A stretch of 64,000 bases of DNA from Glandiceps talaboti (Eukaryota > Hemichordata > Enteropneusta > Spengelidae), in contig NC_135554.1 of NCBI RefSeq assembly GCF_964340395.1, positions 3,125,001 through 3,189,000 of the forward strand, written 5' to 3'. The notes under the pieces were generated by a model, which saw only the letters and a list, made by a program, of their open reading frames with translations, was not told the DNA's origin and searched no databases. Positions 24,642 through 35,474 of this stretch are shown here, piece by piece (the first letter of the stretch is position 1; the number at the start of each line of letters is the position of its first letter). A program made the position numbers and the translations under genes.

Positions 24642-25650
24642 TGCGTGTGTGCGTGCGTGCGTGCGTGCGTGCGTGCGTGTGTGTGGATGTGGATGTGGAT
24701 GTCTTAAACTCAAAAAACTGCCAGACCAATTGCCTTGATATTTGGTGGGGACACGATGTTAGGTGTCTAGTTACAAATTTAGGAAATTGTTCAAAGCAAA
24801 CTGATCACATCACAGATAGTAGTTCAAATGTTCTTAGGGGTGTGTAGATTAAAATTTGGTCGTGACATGATGATCCCATCAGTAAAATGCAAATAAGGGT
24901 TAAAATGTGTCTTTTTGGTCAATAATCTTTAATTTCAAAACTATTGTCAGATTGAGCCGAAATTTAATGTGGTGGTTGTATTTGGGGGTGTATAGATGAA
25001 GAAGTATTAAGCATGTAATGATCTCATCAGCGATATGCTTAAACTTTTATCTCAAAAAGTACTTGGTCAGTGAGAATGAAATTTTGTGAGATGTTTCTGG
25101 AAGTGTTATTCTGCAGATTGTGTTCAAAACATTTTGACACAATTGGCCCCTAGCAACAACTAAATGCCAGTATATTTTGATAAAATAACAACATCATCTG
25201 GTAGGCAAGTGATTAAACATTAAAACAATTATGTAAATGAGCCTAGCAACAAGACCATGCCCATAGCAACAGCAAAATGATCACGTATATTGCTATGATA
25301 ACAGGTTTTAATAGACAAATGAATAAACATTCAAAAAATGTGTGCAACTATGCCTAGCAACAAGACTACACCTATAGCAACAGCCATATGATGATTTATA
25401 TTGCAAAGAAACATCAGGGATTCATAGCTAAGTGAACAAACATTCAAAAAATGTATGCAAATATGTCTAGCTACATGACCACGCCCATAGCAATCAATGA
25501 CATGTATTTTGCAAAGATAACAACAGGGCTGGCTGGGCAACTAGATAATCATTCAGCAAATGAACACCTATACCTAGCATGGATCAGTATGTCATTAAAC
25601 TTTTTAAAATAATGTACAGTTTTGCTACTTCACCATTGGTGCTATTTTTA
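24512..25650 (+). mobile_element. Hairpin plus (GT)n element, copy 3, with body
   Basis: Hairpin TAGCACAACTGAACTGATAA ... TTCAGTAGTACTA at 24512-24546, (GT)n and related runs 24560-24697, then the body: AAAAACTGCCAGACCAATTG, ~150-bp modules with GACATGATGATCCCATCAGT and ATGCAAATAAGG, then ~125-bp modules with CCTAGCAACAAGACCATGCC. This is the most complete copy. It starts 31 bp after the donor of exon 24300-24480. Confidence 0.75.
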
Positions 25651-25800
25651 TGATATGTGCAATATAACCGGTTAACAAGCTATGATATGTTTTTCCAAAT
25701 ATACCCTCTTGATAAGCCTTGTAATGTGTTTAATGTGCCAAACTCTACAACATTCCATTGTGATTTACTCTAAGAGTGCTGTCTCAGCTAGCATTTCATG

Positions 25801-26167
25801 CTACATAATAATAATAATGTTGGGTTCTTATATAGCGCTTTCCCACACCGTGCTCAAAGCGCTTTACAATTTATTACCCCTGGCTCGGATCACAACGGCA
25901 CAACGGCCCTTTAGTCTTCCTCAACTCCCCGGGGAGCATACAATCCATTGCAGCCATTTCAGCGCATAGGATTAAAGCCTTCACATTGCAACCTGCATCC
26001 TACCAGGTCCCCAATTATACAGCTGGGTTGACTGAAGCACAGTCGTGGTTCAAATCTTGCCCAAGGACTTTAGCCACTCAGAAACAAACAGCAGGCAGTG
26101 ACAGGTCTCGAACCTGCAACCTGTAGATTCCAAGCCGGTCATGCTAACCATTCACCCATCATGACTC
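25801..26167 (-). mobile_element. tRNA-derived SINE, copy 1
   Basis: On the minus strand the head carries TGGTTAGCATGACCGG (A-box-like, 26150-26135) and GGTTCGAGACC (perfect B box, 26114-26104), the internal RNA polymerase III promoter of tRNA genes. The body ends with the widely shared metazoan SINE tail (AAAGCGCTTTACAAT and TATATAGCGCTTTCC on the plus strand) and an (ATT)n tail at about 25806-25818. No coding capacity. Confidence 0.8.
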
Positions 26168-27081
26168 CACAATTCAATACATTTCAACAATGGCTGTATT
26201 TATAGGAATCCACATGCAAAATTAAACTAACAAACTTGTCACTGATTGTGGATATTACATGCAAAGTGACATTAATTTGATGGTACAGAACATGGCTAAG
26301 TTACTAAGCTATAGTGATGCAGGAAAGGTTTTATGATGCACTGAACATACAGGGATATACAGGACAGTTGCTACCACTGGCCAGGTCTGGTAGGGGTGTC
26401 TGCCCAATGCCGTCAACCCCAGACCCCATTGTAGGCCCATTTTGACCAAAAACCAATACACCATTTAAGATCATTCAAATATTTTTCCCAGAAATTTCAA
26501 ACTAGTAGAGAATTTATTATGTGGTGGCGAAAACCCCCAACCCAAAGGGCGGCCGCCAGCATGTATACATATACCAAATAAGCGGAGCACCCCCTCCCCC
26601 CAGGCTTTGCAAGCTTACTTTTTTTTTTTAGTTTTTTACCACCCTTAACAAGAACACTGGTAGGAACCAGGCAAAATGACTCAGGAATTTGTTTAGATAT
26701 CATGTAATTGGCACGCTCAAAACAGTTCATTGTAGTGTGAGGGGTTGTCACTGTTATCAATGTAGTCTATGGGTTGGTGAAAATCTTAGAAGTCACATCA
26801 ATGTGGGATTTAATGAGGGAGTGTTCTTGGATAATTCTTATTACAATCAGCTGGTGAAGATATGGTAAGAGTAACAGTAGACATTTATAGGAAATCACTA
26901 AAAGCACAGATGTGACTTCATTTTAAGAATGTCTCCATGAAGAAAATAATTTGACTAGTTGTTTACATTTACATAGTAATTGTACAGTGTAGTGTATATA
27001 ATATGAACAAATATTTTGAAAGTCAGCAGATCTGCTGTCTTGATTTGACAAACACCAGATGATTGTGTAATGTAATGCTGA
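26168..27081. other. Intron sequence, nothing recognised
   Basis: Unique-looking DNA; a GC-richer island with homopolymer runs lies at 26520-26640. Confidence 0.55.
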
Positions 27082-28008
27082 CATTGCTACAACTACCATC
27101 CATGCCATCACTCAGTTTAATCATTGCTACAACCACCATCTATGCCATCACTCAGTTTAATCATTGCTACAACTACCATCTATGCCATCACTCAGTTTAA
27201 TCATTGCTACAACTACCATCCATGCCATCACTCAGTTTAATCATTGCTACAACTACCATCTATGCCATCACTCAGTTTAATCATTGTTACAACCACCATC
27301 TATGCCATCACTCAGTTTAATCATTGCTACAACTACCATCTATGCCATCACTCAGTTTAATCATTGCTACAACTACCATCTATGCCATCACTCAGTTTAA
27401 TCATTGTTACAACCACCATCTATGCCATCACTCAGTTTAATCATTGCTACAACTACCATCTATGCCATCACTCAGTTTAATCATTGCTACAACTACCATC
27501 TATGCCATCACCCAGTTTAATCATTGCTACAACTACCATCTATGCCATCACTCAGTTTAATCATTGCTACAACTACCATCTATGCCATCACTCAGTTTAA
27601 TCATTGCTACAACTACCATCTATGCCATCACTCAGTTTAATCATTGCTACAACTACCATCTATGACATCACTCAGTTTAATCATTGCTACAACTACCATC
27701 TATGCCATCACTCAGTTTAATCATTGCTACAACTACCATCTATGCCATCACTCAGTTTAATCATTGCTACAACTACCATCTATGCCATCACTCAGTTTAA
27801 TCATTGCTACAACTACCATCTATGCCATCACTCAGTTTAATCATTGCTACAACCACCATCCATGCCATCACTCAGTTTAATCATTGCTACAACTACCATC
27901 TATGCCATCACTCAGTTTAATCATTGCTACAACTACCATCTATGACATCACTCAGTTTAATCATTGCTACAACTACCATCTATGCCATCACTCAGTTTAA
28001 TCATTGCT
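27082..28008. repeat. 40-bp minisatellite, about 23 copies
   Basis: Unit TCATTGCTACAACTACCATC plus TATGCCATCACTCAGTTTAA, exactly 40 bp. Only a few substitutions (CCATGCC, ACCACC, GTTAC, GACATC), so it is young. Confidence 0.98.
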
Positions 28009-28319
28009 TTATTAACAACCTCAAATAAATAGAAATAGCATAGTACATCACCAAACATGAAATTCAAAACCGTCACTTATTTAAAACTGTCATGGTGTTA
28101 TTCATTTATGTGGCTATTGTTTCCGGGAGTGTGGTGTATTTTTTCCTCTCATCTTGTGACCTTCTTAACCCTGAGTTTTGGCTTGACAGTAGAAATAAAA
28201 ATAATTGCTGTGGAAATGTGACCTCTTTCTGAAAAGTGCAAGACAGTGACTAACCTAACACAGAAAAAAAACATCATTAGACTTAAATGCTGTTTAATTA
28301 TCATTTAGGCCATCATTCA

Positions 28320-28680
28320 GTTTTGCTATAGGTGCGTGGTGGTTTGTATGATTGCATATTATCTTAAAGTCAAAAAGAACTCAGCCAATTTCTTGTAGTA
28401 TTTATATAGGATCCATTGGAATGTTACTTGGCTAGTTGCCTAGTCAAAGAAAACTGATTTCACCACAGAGATGTCATGGTGTGATTTTGGCAACAAATTA
28501 AAATTGTACTGAGAATACCTGTCTGAGTTTGAACAAAATGTTTGAAACTTTCTAAGGATCTTGAGATGAAGTATTGCTCATGACATTTAGACCCTTTTTT
28601 TGAAATGGAAATTAGGTCTTAATTGAATGTGATTTTTAGTCTTAGACTCAGAAAGTATTCTACAGATTGTGTTTACAAAA
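28320..28680. mobile_element. Degenerate body copy of the hairpin-(GT)n family
   Basis: Blocks such as AGTCAAAAAGAACTCAGCCA, GAAAACTGATTTCACCACAG and GAAATTAGGTCTTAA resemble the body modules at 24710-25020. It is heavily diverged; call is tentative. Confidence 0.4.
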
Positions 28681-28756
28681 AAAATGCCAGTATGTTCCTG
28701 TTGGTGTCTAGATGGTCAATTATTCACAGCCCTAATTGTTGCATTTTTGGTTTCAG

Positions 28757-28907
28757 GGATGTATTCAAGTGCACATTCAAGTCGTAGTGGCACAGCAACG
28801 GCAGCTAGTAGCTATAGCAACCAACCCTCCCCTGTACACAGTATTGCAGAAAGTCCACTTGGCCAACAAGTTCAACAAATGGCAGTAGTTGAAGATCACA
28901 GGGACAG
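28757..28907 (+). CDS. GLIS3: GLIS exon: Ser/Gln-rich C-terminal region
   Basis: Acceptor TTTGGTTTCAG ends at 28756; donor GACAG|GTATGT at 28907/28908. 151 nt, phase 1 in and phase 2 out, residues 680-728 plus a split Arg. It starts MYSSAHSSRSGTATAASS, similar in composition and order to the SSRSGTAA segment of vertebrate GLIS3. The donor is the first copy of a 42-bp minisatellite that repeats the same donor sequence. Reading past the donor gives a stop after only two further codons. Confidence 0.88.
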
Positions 28908-29445
28908 GTATGTATAGTTATCACATGACTGTAGTAAAGGGACAGACAGGTATGTATAGTTGTCACATGACTATAGTAAATGGACAGACAGGTATGTATA
29001 GTTGTCACTTGACTATAGTAAATAGACAGACAGGTATGTATAGTTGTCACATGACTATAGTAAATAGACAGACAGGTATGTATAATTGTCACATGACTAT
29101 AGTAAATAGACAGACAGGTATGTATAATTGTCACATGACTATAGTAAATGGACAGACAGGTATGTATAGTTATCACATGACTAGTAAATGGACAGACAGG
29201 TATGTATAGTTGTCACATGACTGTAGTAAATGGACAGACAGGTATGTATAGTTGTCACATGACTATAGTAAATAGACAGACAGGTATGTATAATTGTCAC
29301 ATGACTATAGTAAATGGACAGACAGGTATGTATAGTTATCACATGACTAGTAAATGGACAGACAGGTATGTATAGTTGTCACATGACTGTAGTAAATGGA
29401 CAGACAGGTATGTATAGTTGTCACATCACTATAGTAAATGGACAG
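28903..29445 (+). repeat. 42-bp minisatellite that begins at, and copies, the exon donor site
   Basis: Unit GACAGACAGGTATGTATAGT plus TGTCACATGACTATAGTAAAT. The first unit includes the last bases of exon 28757-28907 and its donor (GACAG|GTATGT). Thirteen copies of CAGGTATGTA follow each other at about 42-bp steps (one or two units are slightly shorter) down to about 29410. Confidence 0.95.
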
Positions 29446-30454
29446 ACAAGCAGTTTTTCCTCTAGGTCAAAAAATTAACTACCAATTTGGCTAATTTGCC
29501 TCAAAATTTATAAGCCAAACCAGACTTTCAATTAGCCAAACTTTTGTGATAAAAATGAACTTATATAAATAAAGACAATAACGCAAACTTGTATGTTTTT
29601 ACTCTGTTTATTTACATACATTTTTCATGTCATGTTGGCAAACGTACGGTTCTCATCTTTGCTTCAAAGTTAATTGTAGCACCATAACATTTTAGTCAGT
29701 TCTCATTGTAACTATTTTCTAAATCTCAATGTGCAGTGTGACCTGTGATATACCTTGACAAATGATAGAACTAATGTAAATTTTACCTTTAAAAAATCAT
29801 TAAAATAGACTTGACTGCTTACACAGTTTTATGAATAACTGGCAAACTGCAATAAATGTGACCTACATCATTATACAATGGTGAATGCTTATAAATTATC
29901 CTTACTGTAATAGCACAGCAAGAAAAAATATCATTACATCACACATCATGTTGACCTCTTTGCATTACAATTACCTGCTACATCCCTTGCTGCCATGGCA
30001 ACAATTAGGGGCATTGTGTTAGCTAGCCATTTACCGCTTCAGCAGGAAGACTATTCAGTGACTATTTTGGTGATGTTGGTTGCCATAGTAACAGTTGTAA
30101 AATCTTGACAAAGTCATTAGGTGTTTTCAAAAACTAGAATTATTTTTTGTTGAGTGATATAGAACTGATAAATGTACTTTTTTTTAGTTTAAGTTCAACT
30201 GCTCTGTAAATAGTACAGCAATTAGGAATTGTCAAATTCCATATAAAGATGAAAAATTACGCCAGTTTTCAAGATCATTTAAAATTGATTGGCTATACTA
30301 GTACATTATCTAAAGCTGCATTTTTTAGAACTATTTTTACCACTTATAGGGAGATGAAGATTCATGTAAAGTAATGATGATGTCTGTGTGTCTGTATTTA
30401 TTTATTTATTTATTTATTTACATGTATGTCCTGTCTGTATGTTAGCTAATACAA
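29446..30454. other. Intron sequence with a short (TTTA)n
   Basis: Unique AT-rich DNA; a (TTTA)n run at about 30396-30421. Confidence 0.6.
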
Positions 30455-30780
30455 ATGTACCTGATACAGGGCTGGTTTAACCCCACCTAGTTGGTAGGTT
30501 GGCTAATACCTGATACAGGGCTGGTTTAACCCCACCTAGTTGGTAGGTTGGCTAATACCTGATACAGGGCTGGTTTAACCCCACCTAGTTGGTCGGTTGG
30601 CTAATCATTGGTACAGGGCTGGTTTGACCCCACCTGGTTGGTGGGTTAGCTAATAATTAGTACAGGACTGGTTTGACCTCACCTAGTTGGTCGGTTGGCC
30701 AATTGGTACAGGTCTGGTTTGACCCCACCTGGTTGGTGGGTTAGCTAATAATTAGTACAGGACTGGTTTGACCACACCGT
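30455..30780. repeat. ~49-bp minisatellite, about 6 copies
   Basis: Unit core ACAGGGCTGGTTTAACCCCA plus CCTAGTTGGTAGGTTGGCTAATACCTGAT. Later copies are diverged and vary in length. It ends about 85 bp before the next acceptor. Confidence 0.9.
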
Positions 30781-30866
30781 CTGTTGGTGTAGCCACCGAT
30801 ATGAAATCAATCAACAAATTTTACTATGGGATTTTAATAATAAATTCATGTTATTTTTGTTGACAG

Positions 30867-31051
30867 GGCTAGTAGCTATGGCAACAATACTCATCATGTT
30901 AGTCCTACAAGACGTTCCTGTCCCCCGACGTTGTTGCCAAGGAGACAGCCACAACCTCCATTGAGTGTGGCGATGAAAGTGAGATCCCCTGCAGTGGCAT
31001 CAGTTGTTCCATCATCTGCATCACTACCACCGACATCAATACAAGGGCAAG
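30867..31051 (+). CDS. GLIS3: GLIS exon: Pro/Ser-rich C-terminal region
   Basis: Acceptor TTTGTTGACAG ends at 30866; donor GCAAG|GTATTG at 31051/31052. 185 nt, phase 2 in, phase 1 out, residues 730-790 with split codons at both ends. The product is rich in Pro, Ser and Arg (HHVSPTRRSCPP; PRRQPQPPLSV) with no recognised domain. Called from position, matching phase on both sides and the split codons forming Arg and Gly. A methionine-started reading at 30931 is only an internal TTG and is not a real start. Confidence 0.85.
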
Positions 31052-31224
31052 GTATTGTTAATATTTCTCAATGCATTTTATCAATTCTGATGATAAACAT
31101 ATTCAAGACTAAATGAACATTAAGTATAGAATCCACATTTTATGCAAATAGTAGTTATAGTGGCCATCATATATTCTAACTTGATTGCAAATTTGACACT
31201 GAGGGTCAATATATGACTTTGGTC

Positions 31225-31598
31225 GACTTGTAATTGACTGAGCATGGGGTAAATAGGAAGTGTATGATATCCAGATTATCTCATGGGGTAAACAGGAAGT
31301 GTGTGATATCCAAATTACTTCATTGGGTAAATAGAAAGTGTGTGATATCCAAATTATCTCATGGGGTAAACAGGAAGTGTGTGATATCCAAATTACCTCA
31401 TTGGGTAAATAGAAAGTGTGTGATATCCAAATTATCTCATGGGGTAAACAGGAAGTGTGTGATATCCAAATTATCTCATGGGGTAAACAGGAAGTGTGTG
31501 ATATCCAAATTATCTCATGGGGTAAACAGGAAGTGTGTGATATCCAAATTACTTCATTGGGGTAAACAGGAAGTGTGTGATATCCAAATTACCTCATG
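31225..31598. repeat. 39-bp minisatellite, left part
   Basis: Unit AGGAAGTGTGTGATATCCAA plus ATTATCTCATGGGGTAAAC (39 bp, about 9 copies). The same unit resumes at 32245, so the array was split by an insertion. The 176-codon open frame across it is a by-product of unit length. Confidence 0.93.
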
Positions 31599-32244
31599 GG
31601 CAGCGTGGGAAATTAACGCCGGTCCTTCGGTCCGAGACCAACAGATTTCCATTCAGACCGACAGTTTTTCAGAATTACAACAACTTATCGGTCCTTATGA
31701 CCAATTTGAATTTGGAGTAAATAATAACATTTATTCAAAGATATATCCAATTTCACCTACATGAATCTGATCTTGTGTTACCTATTTTACTCTTGACATC
31801 TCGTTAAAGTCAAGCGACAGAGCTAGCTTGCTACATGTGTTGTTGTCAATGTTGATATCATGTCTACATATGACGTAGCATACAGCATTTACTTTATGAA
31901 ATTATGTTAGCAAACACATGATTGGTTAGATTTCTCTAATTATTTGTGTCTTGACAAATCAGAACGTCTTAGACATTGAGATTCATTTTACGCATTCAGC
32001 GCATGCGTCTTTTTCCGCCATTTAATAATCACTGTTGTAAAGTTTACTGTTCGAAGTGTATGAAACTTTTAACATGTTTTAGACAGTTCCACGTTGTATT
32101 TATAAGTATGTGGTGATAATTAGAAGGCGGCAATGAGCTTCCGAAGAAGAAGATGAAACAGACACTGTTTTTTTAAAGGCTGGTATTAAAGCCGGTGAAT
32201 GTTAGCGGGTTTCCCCATCAATTTACCGGAGCTCCCCACGTGTG
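31599..32244. mobile_element. ~645-bp insertion splitting the 39-bp minisatellite
   Basis: Starts near GCAGCGTGGGAAATTAACGC and ends near GGAGCTCCCCACGTGTGTGG, and shares nothing with the repeat. The two ends show weak inverted similarity (CGTGGGAAATTAACGCCGG against the reverse of CCGGAGCTCCCCACG). No complete frame and no obvious target duplication beyond CATG. Class unknown. Confidence 0.5.
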
Positions 32245-32530
32245 TGGCCATGATAGGAAGTGTGTGATATGTGGATTATCTCGTGGTGAATAGGAAGTGT
32301 GTGATATCTGGATTATCTCATGTGGTGAATAGGAAGTGTGTGATATGTGGATTATCTCATGGGGTAAATATGAAGTGTGTGATATGTGGATTATCTCATG
32401 GGGTAAATAGGAAGTGTGTGATATGTGGATTATCTCATGGGGTAAATAGGAAGTGTGTGATATCTGGATTATCTCATGTGGTAAATATGAAGTGTGTGAT
32501 ATGTGGATTATCTCAAGGGGTTAAAGAGGA
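32245..32530. repeat. 39-bp minisatellite, right part
   Basis: About 7 copies of the unit seen at 31225-31598, but with GATATGTGGATTATC or GATATCTGGATTATC in place of GATATCCAAATTATC, so the two halves have homogenised separately. Confidence 0.93.
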
Positions 32531-33029
32531 AGTGATAAAGGTCAGCAGATATTGACCACAGTATCATACCTGACATATATATATCATGTCAGACACAAGA
32601 CAACATTTTAATAAAGTCTCCCATAGAGTTATGATATAATGACACTGTAAATACTAAGTAACTTGCTAAATGTTGGTGGTGCATGAACTGGTTGAAAACA
32701 TGTAAGTAACAAGAGACTAGAAGTGTTGAAAGTGATTTAGAAAGATGTGACAGTTGATGTGGTATCAAATATTGAATTAACTATCTGTATGATAAAGATG
32801 ATACAGTGTACATTCTGCACCAGATGTTATATCAATTCATCTTACACTTGTGTTTAGTCCTACATTATATTTCAGGGTAAATTTTTTTGCAACTTTTTTC
32901 AACATTGACGATCAGATGTAAACTTGATGTTGAGCAGTACTATTGTCAGTCTTAACTTAAGTATTGTTAGTTATTGTTATTAGCTCCTGAAGATGGGGGT
33001 TATTATGATGGGCTTTATCCATGCGTCTG
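32531..33029. other. Intron sequence, nothing recognised
   Basis: AT-rich intron DNA. Confidence 0.5.
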
Positions 33030-33350
33030 TACCTCCATAATATGCCATTTCTCAGACATGCAATATCAAATTTTATTTGAACCCGGCACAAAAGTGGTAT
33101 ATCATATGAGACATAAGCATGTCACTTTCTTTTACGACATATAAAATTTTACAGCATGGCAGCCATACTTGTAGTGAAAATCAATATTTACTGCGTAACT
33201 CAAAACGTTTAGAACATAGAGGTCCCAAGTTCAAGTGTCTACACCATACCAGCAAGTGCAAGCAATCTTTTGAGACATTGACTTTTCACCTTGACCTTCA
33301 AGGTCAATTATCTAAATCAAGACTTAGTCATTTCTTGTAATGAGTTTAGA
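33030..33350. repeat. Dispersed repeat, second locus of the family at 9290-10020
   Basis: Shares AAAATCAATATTTAC, GTTCAAGTGTCTACACC and the GACTTTTCACCTTGACCTTC block with 9290-10020. Contains the palindrome TTGACCTTCAAGGTCAA at 33291-33307. Confidence 0.55.
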
Positions 33351-33400
33351 AGTTTTTGTTCAATATCCTGAAAGTATTTTTTAATATTTTAATGTATGGA

Positions 33401-33800
33401 GTCATGATGGATGGATGGTTGGTGTGACCGGCTTGGAATCTACGGGTTGCAGGTTGTAGAGTAATGATGGGTGAATGGTTAGCGTGACCGGCTTGGAATC
33501 TATAGCCCTGTCACTGCCTGCTGTTTGTTTCTGAGTGGCTAAAGTCATTCGGCAAGATTCGAACCACGACTGTGCCTCAGTCAACCCAGTTGTATAATTG
33601 GGGACCTGGTAGGATGTAGGTTGCAATGTGAAAGCTTTAATCCTATGCGCTGAAATGGCTGCAATGGATTGTATGTTCCCCTGGGAGTCGATGAAGACTA
33701 AAGGGTCGTTGTGCCATTCTGATCCAAGCCAGGGGTAATAATTGTAAAGTGCTTTGAGCACGGCGTGGGAAAGTGCCATATAAGAAGCCAACATTATTGA

Positions 33801-33857
<57 letters not shown>
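33401..33857 (+). mobile_element. tRNA-derived SINE, copy 2, with duplicated head
   Basis: Opposite orientation to the copy at 25801-26167 and clearly the same family (GTGACCGGCTTGGAATCTA, CTGCCTGCTGTTTGTTTCTG, GTGCTTTGAGCACGGCGTGG). The tRNA-like head appears twice in tandem (about 33401-33460 and 33461-33510), and the B box is lost in both. It ends in an (ATT)n tail of about 65 bp (33792-33857). Confidence 0.78.
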
Positions 33858-33859
<2 letters not shown>

Positions 33860-33999
33860 TGTATATCATGCCATTTCATTATTCTGTGATGGCAGTGTTG
33901 ATATTTGCATTCCATGTGATATAGATATATATCCAGATGTATACACAGTGTTGTGACAGTTGATGTGGGGTGATGATGTCCCCATGCAATAATGGAATA

Positions 34000-34525
34000 G
34001 TCCACTCAAGTGGTCACAATGCACCTTGGGGTATATAGATGAAGATAATGATTTCATCAGTGATATGCAAATTAGGTATAAAAATAGGAATTTTGGTCAA
34101 AAATTCACTCAAAAACTGAGTACTTGGTTAATGAGACTGAAACTTGGTAAGATGTTTCTAGAAGTGTTATTCTGCAGATTTTCCTCAAATATTTTGACAT
34201 AATTGGCCCTAGCAACCGTGACCTCGCCCTTAGCAACAACCAAATGGCAGTATATTTTGGTTAAATAACATCATCTGGTAGGCAAGTGAGTAAACATTCA
34301 AAAATGTATTCAGATATCCCTAGCAACCATGACCACGCCGATAGCAACAGCCAAATGGTGTGTTTCACAAAGATAAGATATTCTTAAACAAGTGAACAAA
34401 CATTCATAAAGTGTATGCAAATATGCCTAGCAACAAGACCACACCCATGTCAACTTCCAAATGATCACATATATTGCAAAGATAACAACGGGGATTAATA
34501 GAGAAATGAATAAACTTATTCTATT
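34000..34525 (+). mobile_element. Body fragment of the hairpin-(GT)n family, no head
   Basis: Modules GTGATATGCAAATTAGGTAT, AGATGTTTCTAGAAGTGTTA, CCTAGCAACCGTGACCTCGC and CATAGCAACAGCCAAATGG match other copies in order. The hairpin and (GT)n are missing. Confidence 0.65.
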
Positions 34526-35015
34526 TTTCTCAACAAGCCTTCTTATCCTCATTCTGTCACTTGCATGATGTGTCATAGATAAATTCTAAAATATTTTAGA
34601 CAGAAAAACGAGACATTGATACTATATATCCTGAAATGAACCTACTTCTTATCTTGTTATCACATATTAAAAATAGATCAACTTCTGACCTTGCGTCAAA
34701 AAGTTGATGAATGAATATCAAACTAGTGTTGCAGTGTGACTAGTCATTGATGGCTACCTTGTACTATGTGTTGTAGATTGTTGTAATTTGTGTCAACCTG
34801 GTATTTTTAAACAAATATCACATTACCCATTGGTAAACTGTCACATCAACATATTCATCACATATATCCTCTATAAAGCCAAATAGATATACAGCAACTT
34901 CAACTATCAAACTTAATTTTATTTCTAAGAGGTAAATTTTATCTTTTAGCACAACTGAACTGATAAAGTTCAGGAGTGCTATAGGCATGGCAAAGTGTCT
35001 GTCTGTCTGTCTGTC

Positions 35016-35080
<65 letters not shown>

Positions 35081-35374
35081 AGATGTGGATGTGTGTGTGA
35101 ACAACTTAAAGTGAGAAACCTGTGATTTTTGGTCAAAAAACTTAAACTACTGGCCAGATTGGTCTGAAATTTGGTGGGAACATTCTTAGGGGTGTTTAGC
35201 AAAAGAATTGTTCATGGCATGATGATTCCATCAATGATATGCAAATTAGGTCTAAAAATGTGTCTTTTTTGGTCGAAAATCTTTAATTCCAAGACTACTG
35301 AGCAGATTGGGATGAAATTTAATGGGGATGCATCTGGGGATGTATAGATAAAGATATATTAAGCATATAATGAT

Positions 35375-35474
35375 NNNNNNNNNNNNNNNNNNNNNNNNNN
35401 NNNNNNNNNNNNNNNNNNNNNNNNNNNNNNNNNNNNNNNNNNNNNNNNNNNNNNNNNNNNNNNNNNNNNNNNNN
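35375..35474. other. Assembly gap (100 N)
   Basis: Exactly 100 N, the conventional size for a gap of unknown length. It sits at the left edge of an inserted segment, so real distance and even adjacency are uncertain. Confidence 0.99.

Noticed and set aside
26104-26150. A genuine tRNA gene on the minus strand
   Set aside because: A-box- and B-box-like parts are present, but no full cloverleaf with anticodon and acceptor stems; it is the head of a SINE.
31234-31764. 176-codon frame with a non-repetitive C-terminal part
   Set aside because: It runs from the 39-bp minisatellite into the inserted element; the join is accidental and no domain was recognised.
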